Of a DNA stretch of 64,000 nt, positions 59,801-64,000 are shown in pieces. The DNA is from Cheilinus undulatus (lineage: Eukaryota; Chordata; Actinopteri; Labriformes; Labridae): contig NC_054884.1 in the NCBI RefSeq assembly GCF_018320785.1, positions 22,569,667 through 22,633,666 on the forward strand. The letters run 5' to 3'. Numbering within the stretch: position 1 is the first letter of the stretch; each line of letters begins with the position of its first letter. Below the pieces are notes generated by a model that was not told the DNA's origin, made no database searches, and saw only the letters and a list, made by a program, of their open reading frames with translations. Position numbers and translations under genes: made by a program.

Positions 59801-62377
59801 ATGTATTTCACCTATCAATAATATCCATAACCACAGCTAGATTTTCTAATCCTTAACTGTGGCTAAAGGCATTTTTAGGAACATTGAGTATCTCATACCT
59901 TGTAGATCTTGACTCCTTTTTTAGTATTTTACTGCCAGCGGAGATACTAAATATAAAAGGACAACCAAACTTATTTCTATTTTCTCCTACTCAGCACTCT
60001 CTCCTGCTGTATTTCCCCCTCACTGGCTGACTCCTTCACTCCCACAGGTCCCAGTGGTACCAATATCATAATAGGTTCGGTTGCTGGTGCTATTCTGCTG
60101 GCAGCGATAGTCCTGGGGGGAACTGGCTGGGGATTTAAGTAAGAGCCGTGGCATGCCTCCATCTGTGTGTGCCTGCTGTGTTCCTCTGTCAGCTAACACA
60201 CATGCCTGCGGCTTGCTGCTGAATGCTGCTCTGCTTGCTGTCTGATCCATACTCACATCCTGAAACCATATGGGTTTATTATTAACACCACTGGAACTGA
60301 AATAGATTTTTACTACACCCAAGTCTGGTTAGAGAGAGAAAGCATGAAAACTGAACTAACAAAACTTTATTTGTCCTAGGAGGCTCTTCCATATCTCTAT
60401 GAGCACTGGATTTATGGATTGCATTTATTTAGTATGCTGACTTTAGCACTGTTTTAAAGGTCCTGTGTTGAACATTTGTTCTGTTGATCTTGATCCCCCT
60501 TGTGTTAAAGTTTTTAAAAAAAATCATCCTTTTAACAATCACAGGTATGATTGCCAGAATCAGTGTTGTGAAATGTAAGAATAAAAAACAGTTTCTACAA
60601 TATACAGTTATTCACTTTGTCTGACACCTATCCTGCTGCATCAGAATCAAGCTTAGAAATATAAATATGAAGAAATAACATTTATGCTGATGTTCTTGTT
60701 TGCATTTTTGGTCAAAACTGTCACCCATATTTCAGTTTGTGAGACAAGTATTTAGAAACTCTTTACAGGAGCTTTAAGTGGACTCTAGAAGCTAAAGTGA
60801 AAGACTTTTTCTGCTGGCAGCCCCCATTACCTCAGTTTCGGAGCCCTTCTCAGCAGTTTTAAATTTTGCTTGGTACAATGCCTATAAAAGTATTCACCCC
60901 CTTGGATGATTAACCCTTTTATTGATTTATAAATCGGTCATGGTCAATATAATATAACTTTTTTTTGCCCCAAAAAATACAAAACCTTTTTAAATGTCAA
61001 AGTGAAGCATTTCTACAAAGTAATACAAAAATATGTAAGGTAAAATTATTGACTGCATAAACATTAAACCCCTTTTAAGTGACTGACTTAATTTAACAGA
61101 GGTCCAGCCAGTTGGTGCTAGTAGTCTCACGATTAGTTAAATGGAGATCACCTGACTGCAGTGAATGTGTCCCGAGTGATAAAAGTATAAAGACATCTGT
61201 GTCTGGGAGGTCCAGTCACTTGTTAATTAGTGTTCCTGGCTACCATTGCACCATATAGACAAAACAACATTCCCAAGCAACTCAGAGAAAAGGTTGTTGA
61301 AACGTACAAGTCAGGGGATGGACACAAAAAAACTTTCAAGGCACTGGACATCGCCCAGACCTAAGTTAAATCCATCATCAAGAAATATAAGGAACAGGGC
61401 ACATGTGTAAATCTGCCTAAATTAGCCAAAGCCAGTTTGGAGGAGAGCAAGAATATTTTTTGTGCCAAGAAAAGCTTTCAGTGTGGTTCTAGCATCTTCT
61501 TGTAATAATGAACTGCGGTTCAACTCTGATAAAACTGCTGCTATACTAGAGCTACATACTGGCTAATCGCTACATCAGCAGCGATTGCTACCAGCTTGCA
61601 GTACAACTAAATCCACCTGTGACTACCGTCTCATTCTCCTCAAATGATGCTGGTTGGTTCTCAGACCAGGCACAGTTGTTTCAGACTGGAGTAGATCTTC
61701 CTGATGACAGATATGGAATCTGGCCAATCCATCTGCTTTGCAAGTAATGTATACTTATGTCACATAAAGACATAAGTATACATTTCTGTGTTCTTCATAA
61801 TTGGCTAAAAACTCCTTTACTGGGGCTTTAAATCAGTCCCTCAGTTCCTGAATTAATCAAACTTTGTTTAAAGGTTAGTGCTGCATGCTGATGCAGATTT
61901 CAGTCACAATCCAAAATCAATAAGGAAGAATCTGAGTCCAGGTCTTTTTCAGTAGTTTATTGAACTCACTCTACAATTCTGTCTCACCTTTTGGTAGCTT
62001 TGCTGTGGCATGCTTGCAGGACATAAATGACCAAAAGCTTGAACTCCAATCCTTTGCCTTGATACCACTACTGCAGCTTGTTTAATGCTTAAACATGCCT
62101 GGATTACCACTACTAATGCCAGTTCACTGTTGGAAAGAATATATCTGCAAGTTTTAAATGCCTGTTTGTTGCTTTGCTTTGGAACTCTTGGGCTTATTGC
62201 ACATTTTTTTTTATCTTCCTGATAACACTCATGGTATTTTTTCTTCACTTTTTTTTCTCTCTGTCTCTCCCTCTTTTTTTTTTTTTTTTTTTGTCTGCTC
62301 CTTCTGTCATGCTCCTGCATCACTCTGGATTCAGAAACATCCGAAGGGGAAGGTATGATCCAGCCTTTCAGTCCTGA
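26803..62377 (+). CDS. adam11: ADAM11, catalytically inactive ADAM-family membrane protein
   Basis: Twenty-six coding exons join in frame over 35.6 kb to 2346 nt (781 aa), close to the mammalian length of about 769. ADAM11 is a neuronal surface protein of the ADAM11/22/23 group that binds LGI proteins and is reported to organise Kv1 channels at cerebellar basket-cell terminals. Domain order is signal peptide (1-20), prodomain ending at furin site RSKR (229-232), metalloprotease-like domain (about 243-445), disintegrin (about 451-535), Cys-rich (about 536-690), EGF-like (about 692-722), one membrane segment (about 743-764) and a short tail. Where active ADAMs have HExxHxxGxxH this protein reads [15 protein letters not shown], so no zinc site exists. 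Stretches such as [30 protein letters not shown] and GTNIIIGS separate it from ADAM22/23. Exon coordinates are given in the domain entries. Introns hold most of the window's mobile elements. Confidence 0.93.
28360..29045. mobile_element. MITE-like element with 36 bp TIRs and AGCTA core array
   Basis: Left end 28360-28395 and right end 29010-29045 are inverted repeats of 36 bp with two mismatches (GACTGCAGAC...CCACTCTCAC). The middle (28640-28803) is a tandem, partly palindromic array of AGCTA-containing words such as ATGTAGCTAA and TTAGCTTTAGCTAAAGCTAA. An A run at 28972-28986 lies near the right end. The right flank of the array (28800-29003) matches 48490-48715 closely. It lies in adam11 intron 2 and has no coding content. 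The superfamily is unknown. Confidence 0.65.
29046..29929. other. adam11 intron 2, unassigned
   Basis: No recognisable repeat or exon. About 29380-29640 is less AT-rich than the surroundings and could hold a regulatory element; nothing firmer can be said. Confidence 0.25.
29930..30500 (+). mobile_element. Tc1-like element fragment (middle and 3' end)
   Basis: Transposase-derived sequence: TCAAGTGGAAGAAAGTTCTTTGG (30020), the CATCATCCCCACTGTGAAGCATGG block, and GGTGGTGGCAGCATCATGCTG. It continues to the outer repeat, with AGGGGGTGAATATTTATGA and the complement of the family's 5' repeat near 30480. Stops interrupt every frame. It is the same family as 9103-9950, 39885-40720 and 60893-61440. 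Confidence 0.7.
30501..31455. other. adam11 intron 2, 3' part
   Basis: Unassigned sequence up to the exon 3 acceptor (TTCCTCAG at 31448-31455). No repeat or exon is recognised. Confidence 0.25.
32103..33854. other. adam11 intron 4, proximal part
   Basis: AT-rich, with an A run at 32386-32399. Open frames on both strands (up to 97 codons) show no family resemblance and no splice support. The GC-balanced patch at 32940-33130 may be unique conserved sequence. Confidence 0.25.
33855..34202. mobile_element. hAT-type MITE (GGGCTGGGCGAT ends)
   Basis: The left end GGGCTGGGCGATTATGGC and the right end ATTGCCCAGCTCTAT are imperfect inverted repeats. The flanks CTGGATTG (left) and TTGGATTG (right) match at 7 of 8, consistent with an 8 bp hAT target duplication. 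The interior is AT-rich with CAATTAATTG and CGATTA words and has no coding content. Confidence 0.65.
34402..34531. mobile_element. 130 bp hAT-type MITE with 8 bp TSD
   Basis: Starts TAGGGATGGG and ends CCCATCCCTA, perfect 10 bp inverted tips. It is flanked by ATACATAA (34394-34401) and ACACATAA (34532-34539), a 7 of 8 match. The interior is a palindrome-rich AATTAATTGATGATCGATTAA stretch. Length and target size fit a miniature hAT derivative. Confidence 0.75.
34532..35424. other. adam11 intron 4, middle part
   Basis: No exon or repeat family recognised. A CAGCAG run sits at about 35104-35120. Confidence 0.25.
35425..36440 (-). mobile_element. Tc1-like element (antisense), interrupted by another repeat
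   Basis: The left edge (about 35425-35500, with TTCATAATGACAAAGTGAAAAC) looks like the 3' end of a Tc1-like family. The body resumes at about 35860-36440 with the complement of transposase sequence. On the minus strand, 36232-35990 reads [15 protein letters not shown], then [27 protein letters not shown], a decayed catalytic domain with its first aspartate. The segment between (35515-35850) is a separate insertion. Confidence 0.7.
35515..35850 (+). repeat. LINE-tail-like repeat plus CA-rich microsatellite
   Basis: The block AACTTTATTTATAAAGCAC, followed by AAAGTGCTTTACATAGAC, is a widespread fish retroposon-type motif. It is followed by short direct repeats of ACATAGACAAAT..CATTCCCTCA (35594 and 35651) and a CA/CACACA-rich stretch at 35745-35815. 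It interrupts the Tc1-like copy. Confidence 0.55.
36441..36625 (-). repeat. LINE 3'-region fragment
   Basis: GACTGGAAGCCAATGGAGTTGC (about 36578) resembles the complement of the ...LHWLPV... coding region of L2/CR1-type LINEs, which in the element at 44245-47840 reads CAACTGGAAGCCAGTGTAGAG. The GAGGAGGATGGAGGAGGA run precedes it. A short dead fragment. Confidence 0.4.
36626..37914. other. adam11 intron 4, unassigned
   Basis: No exon and no repeat family recognised. Short TTTATTTATTTATT run at 37558. Confidence 0.25.
37915..38260 (-). pseudogene. Tc1-like transposase N-terminal relic (antisense)
   Basis: On the minus strand it begins [20 protein letters not shown] and continues [17 protein letters not shown], the N-terminal helix-turn-helix of Tc1-like transposases (compare ELSDFxRG). 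It is followed by sequence matching 6290-6410 (CATAGCTGAAGAGTTCT, then GAACAGCTGCATGCAAGCC), so it is the same family as the relic at 6130-7085. The rest of the gene is missing. Confidence 0.65.
38261..39884. other. adam11 intron 4, unassigned
   Basis: No exon recognised. A short C run lies at 39262. The 73-codon frame at 38646 has no supporting features. Confidence 0.25.
39885..40720 (-). mobile_element. Tc1-like element (antisense) with nested insertion
   Basis: The complement shows the transposase core. On the minus strand, 40217-39957 reads [27 protein letters not shown] and [13 protein letters not shown]. The N-terminal region lies to the right (complement of AACTCAGAGAGAAGG at about 40635). 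Stops and frameshifts are present. A foreign tail-like piece interrupts it at about 40428-40496. Confidence 0.7.
40428..40496 (+). repeat. Retroelement tail inserted in Tc1 copy
   Basis: CTGGACCTAGAGTCTGTAATAAAGTTT followed by three GAATTT units splits the Tc1-like sequence CACTCAGTTT / GGACGACTGATCTAGGCAG. An AATAAA-like segment plus a short hexanucleotide run is the signature of a severely 5'-truncated LINE or SINE tail. Confidence 0.5.
41290..41405. repeat. Weak AGCTA-word cluster
   Basis: A short cluster (CAGCTAGCTAAGTTAACC, GGCTAACTTAGCTT, CATAGCTTGGC) in adam11 intron 5, resembling the AGCTA arrays elsewhere but short and without the flanking element. Confidence 0.35.
41580..42160 (+). 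mobile_element. Tc1-like element, internally deleted
   Basis: Contains GAGCAAAAACCAACCTATGAG, then CTGCAGAGCTCAGAGACAGG. It goes abruptly to AGAGATGGGACAAAGTTCCAG, so part of the N-terminal coding region is missing relative to the family. It ends in GGTGGTGGCAGCACCATGCTG and CAGGACCTCAGACTGGGTCG, cut before the 3' end. The matching family member is the antisense copy at 35860-36440 (CGACCCAGTCTGAAGTCCTGAG). Confidence 0.7.
42595..43539. other. adam11 intron 6, unassigned part
   Basis: No exon or repeat family recognised. A TCTCCCTCCCTCTCTCTCCTC tract occurs at 43144. Confidence 0.25.
43540..43770 (+). mobile_element. MITE right half (GGGGGCAAATACTTTTGCACTGCACTG end)
   Basis: Ends AAAGGGGGCAAATACTTTTG then CACTGCACTG|TA. 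It contains GTGTGATAAACATGCAAAAAACTC, the complement of the left-end sequence at 51233-51320 and 58130. The left half is absent. Intron 6 of adam11. Confidence 0.6.
44750..46510 (-). CDS. LINE reverse transcriptase (ORF2 C-terminal part)
   Basis: A single open frame of 586 codons. It has the usual non-LTR reverse-transcriptase motifs in order: [87 protein letters not shown] with the catalytic YADD, and [14 protein letters not shown]. The C-terminal domain contains [26 protein letters not shown] and [14 protein letters not shown]. No stop interrupts it, which suggests a fairly recent insertion. The upstream endonuclease is in a different frame, so the element is not intact. Annotated as coding because the frame is open; it belongs to the mobile element, not to adam11. 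Confidence 0.8.
   Translation of the reverse strand: MLPLMHKLLSAFNSLLSPSNPQPSSMLTPDMFASYFTDKVSAISNQFSEPVQLSFLPPASDASLSSFSPLSESEVTRLLLDSKPTTCPLDPIPSHLLQAIEPTISPAVSCIINSSLSTGVFPAAFKQARVTPLLKKPTLNPALVENYRPVSLLPFLSKILERTVFNQLSEHLQNNDLLDQNQSGFRRGHSTETALLSVTESLHLARAAGQSSVLLLLDLSAAFDTVNHQILLSTLSSLGISGSALQWFKSYLTGRSFRVSWKGGVSKLHGLSTGVPQGSVLGPLLFSIYTTSLGAIIRSHGFSYHCYADDTQLFLSFPPDDTTVSARISSCLADISKWMRERHLQLNLPKTELIIIPASPTMELQISIQLGSNNLLPTKSARNLGVMIDDQLTFKLHVASIARSCRFALYNIKRIRPYLTEHATQLLVQALIISRIDYCNSLLAGLPACTVIPLQLIQNAAARLVFNQPKRAHVTPLLISLHWLPVAARIKFKTLIIAYKAVTKTAPVYLESLIQVYTPSRPLRSASERRLVLPAHHAPKSLARLFSSVVPKWWNELPNYIRSTDSLSTFKRRLKTQLFREHFALS
46491..47649 (-). pseudogene. LINE endonuclease domain, frameshifted
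   Basis: Two overlapping frames (47649-47146 and 47219-46491) together give an AP-type endonuclease: [31 protein letters not shown], then [11 protein letters not shown] and [12 protein letters not shown] frameshift near 47205 separates them, and another near 46500 separates this part from the reverse transcriptase. The motif normally read as TETW is TKTW here (codon at 47431-47433), replacing a catalytic glutamate, so the domain is probably dead as well as broken. Confidence 0.75.
47855..48715. repeat. AGCTA-array element, copy 2
   Basis: The left part (CTCCATGAAAACACTCTAAGGCTGC) matches 28598-28625. The array (about 47920-48495) has many AGCTA words such as TTAGCTACATTAG and GCTAAAGCTAACTAAG. 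The right part (48495-48715: ACAGGTCTATGGATAATTTAATC, then GTGACTGCCAGACTTTGTC) matches 28830-29000. It adjoins the 5' end of the LINE. Confidence 0.7.
48716..49516. other. adam11 intron 7, 3' part
   Basis: No exon or repeat family recognised. 49230-49420 is strongly pyrimidine-rich (CTCTCC/CCCTTC), which explains the open frame there. Confidence 0.3.
49657..50729. other. adam11 intron 8
   Basis: No exon or repeat family recognised; AT-rich. It begins with the weak GTTGGT donor. Confidence 0.3.
51233..51400 (+). mobile_element. MITE left half (CAGTGCTGTGAAAAAGTATTTG end)
   Basis: Begins CAGTGCTGTGAAAAAGTATTTG and continues TTGCATATTTATCACACTT and ACAAAGACAACCCAGG, the complement of 43640-43770. 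Truncated at about 51400, in adam11 intron 10. Confidence 0.65.
51690..51870. repeat. AGCTA-array element, truncated copy 3
   Basis: Has CAGTCTGCTTACAGGAAAAAAA then CTCATCATCCATGAACACATTC (compare GTGCTCACAGGAAAAAAAGC and CATGAAAACATTC at 28577-28618), followed by a short array with CATAGCTATTG, AATGTAGCTAAAG and TACGTAGCTG. Lies in adam11 intron 10. Confidence 0.55.
52197..52558 (+). repeat. Pyrimidine-rich intron 11 (CTT-rich tract)
   Basis: The whole short intron is dominated by CTT, TTC and TTTT words on the + strand, including four CTT units at about 52471. The 112- and 86-codon open frames in it are artefacts of this composition. Confidence 0.7.
52692..53316 (-). mobile_element. Inverted-repeat DNA element in adam11 intron 12
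   Basis: The left end GCCATGAAAAAGTATTGTCCCCC and the right end GGGGGCAATTACATTTTCACAGCACAG are inverted copies of the family end seen at 10059, 43770 and 51233. The interior (TGTGACCTCCTGGATGTGTC, CTGGGAAGGTTCACCACTG) matches a widespread fish transposon-like sequence. Read on the minus strand it looks transposase-derived but is full of stops. Confidence 0.65.
53487..54139. other. adam11 intron 13
   Basis: No exon recognised. TTACCTGGCTGTAATAAAAC at 53947 reappears as CACCTGGCTGTAATAAAAC at about 58768, so a shared but unidentified repeat is likely. Confidence 0.3.
54925..55516. mobile_element. hAT-type MITE, 592 bp, perfect 8 bp TSD
   Basis: Left end CAAGGTTATAATAGTT (54925-54940) and right end AACTATAATAACCTTG are inverted repeats with one mismatch in 16. 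The flanks GTTGTACC (54917-54924) and GTTGTACC (55517-55524) are identical, an 8 bp target duplication typical of hAT transposons. The interior is TTTAGTTT-rich with no coding frame. It sits in adam11 intron 15. Confidence 0.9.
55796..57233 (+). other. adam11: adam11 coding exons 16-22: disintegrin and Cys-rich
   Basis: Exons: 55796-55867, 56145-56237, 56351-56431, 56528-56578, 56687-56750, 56890-56995, 57114-57233. The disintegrin domain starts [18 protein letters not shown] and continues [20 protein letters not shown] and [26 protein letters not shown]. The Cys-rich part includes [29 protein letters not shown] and [11 protein letters not shown]. Cysteine spacing follows the ADAM pattern. 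The integrin-loop region reads AVNDCDIPE, with no RGD. Short introns (about 100-140 nt) cluster here. Confidence 0.9.
57690..58080 (+). repeat. Degenerate TTTTGCCACTTTTA tandem repeat
   Basis: Same motif family as 13785-14135 (TTTTGCCACTTT with ACCCAT or AACCTT spacers), here in adam11 intron 22. No coding content. Confidence 0.75.
58090..58320 (-). mobile_element. MITE fragment, same family as 43540-43770
   Basis: GCATATTTATCACACTTAAATG, CACAAAGACAACCCAAG, and the inner CTGGCCCTATGTGAAAAAG then TAATTGCCCCCCTAACATAATAACTGG are the complement of 43540-43740. The outer end is replaced by a T run at 58109-58128. Confidence 0.6.
58321..58845. other. adam11 intron 22, 3' part
   Basis: No exon recognised. 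It contains the CACCTGGCTGTAATAAAAC word shared with intron 13. Confidence 0.25.
59367..60047. other. adam11 intron 24
   Basis: AT-rich, with no exon or repeat family recognised. Confidence 0.25.
60893..61440 (+). mobile_element. Tc1-like element fragment (5' part)
   Basis: Starts at the outer repeat (GCCTATAAAAGTATTCACCCCC) and runs through the leader to the N-terminal coding region (CAACTCAGAGAAAAGGTTG and GGACATCGCCCAG), ending before the catalytic domain. It lies in adam11 intron 25 and is the same family as 9103-9950 and 25430-26072. Confidence 0.7.
61746..61784. repeat. Perfect 16 bp inverted repeat (hairpin)
   Basis: AATGTATACTTATGTC (61746-61761), a 7 nt spacer, then its exact reverse complement (61769-61784). 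It could extrude as a cruciform or fold in RNA. It lies in adam11 intron 25 within an unassigned, less AT-rich stretch (61480-61740). Confidence 0.8.
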
Positions 62378-62860
62378 TCCTGACTGGAAGGCCCAGTCAG
62401 TCTTCAATAACCATACTTTATATCCCATAATGCCATGTGTTTATAACAGCTTCTTAATACTCTGGCTGAGAGACATTTGTAAACACACACACTTTTATTT
62501 GTTACCTGCTGTGTTACTCTTCTTTAAAACATTTTTTATATATCTATTAATTTATAAACAGACAAATGTGTAGAGCATGAATCAACACCACATACCACAG
62601 CAATAATTCAGCATATCCTTTTGGTATGGCTCCATAAAGGTGGACTTGAAAATATACTAGTCTTTATAAAAACACCTTCAAAGTTGATTTTTGCATGTTC
62701 TCATAAACAATGTCAGAAAACCTGTTTATTTTCTATAAGTTTGCTTTATCATTATTTGTTGTGCATGCTCCTTCATTAACTTGGCTACATTTCTGCACTT
62801 TAGCTGCAGTCTCATATGGATAATATTCATTTAATAAAGCTTCACCAAGAAATGGTGAAC
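62378..62860 (+). other. adam11: adam11 3' UTR (short form)
   Basis: AT-rich sequence from the stop codon to the poly(A) signal. An internal donor-like site in the last exon means a longer form is possible. Confidence 0.5.
62833..62838 (+). promoter_or_regulatory. adam11: Poly(A) signal AATAAA, likely adam11
   Basis: TTTAATAAAGC about 455 nt after the adam11 stop, followed by T-rich sequence at 62880. Confidence 0.5.
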
Positions 62861-63239
62861 CAATTCTAAGTTATGTTGCTTTTTTTAATTTTCTTTTCTT
62901 TCATGACAACACAACATTTTGTTGATACTTTACAGAAAATTTGCATCAGTGTAAACACAAGTAGTAAAGTGTTGTCAACTTGGTATCTCAGGATGGTAAT
63001 GTAAAATGTAAACAGGGTCTGTCTCTGAGTGGGTAGGACTGCCTCTTTTCACTATTATGGTGGCAGGGCTGACAGGTGAACAGGGAGGGGTTCACTTTTC
63101 AACTAATTAACAAACAATAGCTTCTGAGTGAAACATAAAGAATTGACTTCACTCTCTTTTAGAGAGTCAATACTCCACAATTCACTTAAATAGGAAATAT
63201 TTAATTTATGCCCTAAATGTATCACATATTAAGCCTTTA

Positions 63240-63950
63240 TGAGGTTGCTAATGTTAGTACAACCGTTAGTACTTTATTTTGTTGTCCCCTAATTACCTAG
63301 TAATTTTGATAGTAATATGTGCAATAATCTAGTAATTTCTAAAAGAATGAGGTGATAATTACCTAAGAGTTAGCATTTTATGAAGTAATAACTTGGTAAT
63401 ATTAGGAAGTGTTTACTTAGTCATACTGTTAAATTATCAAGCTATTCTGCCTAATATTGAAGCAGCTCTCTGGTAATTACGTGGTATTTTACCCTAACCC
63501 TAAATACGTTACCCTAATCATTGAGATTGTTACTCAAAAGGTGGCCTGCTTTAGCTTCATTAGCTTTAGCTAAATCTAACATAGCTACACTAGCTGTGTA
63601 ATTGATGTTACTACATGAGCCAATATAGCTAAGTTAGCTTAAGCAATGTGAGCTTTAGCAAACATAAATAAAGCTAACATAGCTACAAAGATAATGTACA
63701 TACTTAGCTTACATAGCTGCTTTGTGACCTTGGTTAGCTTTTGCAATGCGAGCATTAGCAAGCGTAGCTCAAGCTAATCCAACTATACAAATACCGTAGA
63801 AATGTAGCTGCTTTGTTAGCTTCACTTTAGCTATGTTAGCTACATACACCTTATTCTTGAGAAATGACTAGATGATTACTCTTATAACTATACAATTACC
63901 CTGTAATTAGTGCCCATTAAATTAATGTGTTACTAAACTTCCCAATGATA
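63240..63950. repeat. AGCTA-array element, copy 4, with GTAATTACCTAG flanks
   Basis: The array at about 63545-63845 (TTAGCTTTAGCTAAATC, AACATAGCTACAC, GTTAGCTACATAC) is embedded in sequence with repeated TAATTACCTAGTAATT and CTAGTAATTTC words (63285-63480) and similar words at 63890-63915. No TIR pair was resolved. It lies downstream of adam11. Confidence 0.55.
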
Positions 63951-64000
63951 CCTTTAACAGAATGGAAAATGTTGTGGTTTCAGACAGACTGGTCAAAAAC

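Larger units (their letters stand above)
58846..62377 (+). other. adam11: adam11 coding exons 23-26: Cys-rich end, EGF, membrane segment, tail
   Basis: Exons: 58846-59014, 59252-59366, 60048-60138, 62335-62377. They contain [19 protein letters not shown], the EGF-like [20 protein letters not shown] followed by TGKDC, a proline-rich stalk ([13 protein letters not shown]), and the hydrophobic [19 protein letters not shown]. The last exon encodes only [13 protein letters not shown] and stop. A good internal donor-like AG|GTATGA at 62351-62358 could give an alternative tail through exons outside the window. Confidence 0.88.

Noticed and set aside
61949-62428. 159-codon open frame on the minus strand
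   Set aside because: Low-complexity K/R-rich stretch arising from T runs in intron 25; antisense to the last adam11 exon and without recognisable motifs.
63488-63520. ACCCTAACCCTAAA as telomere-like sequence
   Set aside because: Only two units, embedded in a repeat with ACCTAG/CCCTAA words; no tract.

Overview
This is a vertebrate nuclear window, almost certainly from a teleost fish. It holds three protein genes on the + strand with normal GT-AG introns. The space between exons is filled with decayed Tc1-like transposons, small inverted-repeat (MITE-like) elements, an antisense L2/CR1-type LINE and tandem repeats, a mix typical of teleosts. There is no sign of bacterial or viral gene organisation.

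Layout. (1) 1-14.2 kb is gjc1, a connexin of the Cx45 group. The whole protein (454 aa) sits in one coding exon at 10715-12079. Two probable non-coding 5' exons lie upstream, and the 3' UTR ends near a poly(A) signal at 13440. (2) 15.2-23.0 kb is dbf4b, a regulatory subunit of the CDC7 kinase. I could join eleven coding exons in frame into an 807 aa protein with motif N (BRCT-like), motif M and the motif C zinc finger. A compact ETS + CRE promoter lies about 100 bp upstream of the likely first exon. (3) 26.4-62.8 kb is adam11, whose 26 coding exons join in frame to give 781 aa: signal peptide, prodomain with furin site, metalloprotease-like domain without the HExxH zinc motif, disintegrin, Cys-rich, EGF, one membrane segment and a short tail. 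Human ADAM11, DBF4B and GJC1 are neighbours at 17q21.31 (from memory), so this is a conserved neighbourhood and it supports the orthology calls. The genes act in unrelated processes (gap-junction coupling, replication control, neuronal cell-surface adhesion); I see no operon-like link between them.

The rest is mobile or repetitive DNA. The clearest elements are a 1.57 kb Tc1-like element with ~210 bp inverted repeats (23843-25414), a ~3.6 kb antisense LINE in adam11 intron 7 (about 44245-47840) with one open 586-codon reverse-transcriptase frame, a 592 bp hAT-type MITE with a perfect 8 bp target duplication (54925-55516), a 130 bp hAT-type MITE (34402-34531), and a multi-copy element built around an AGCTA-rich tandem array whose copy at 28360-29045 has 36 bp inverted ends. 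I found no tRNA, rRNA or CRISPR. I found no convincing new multi-gene system; the least explained structure is the AGCTA-array element family. All splice joins were worked out by eye from reading frame and protein-family conservation.
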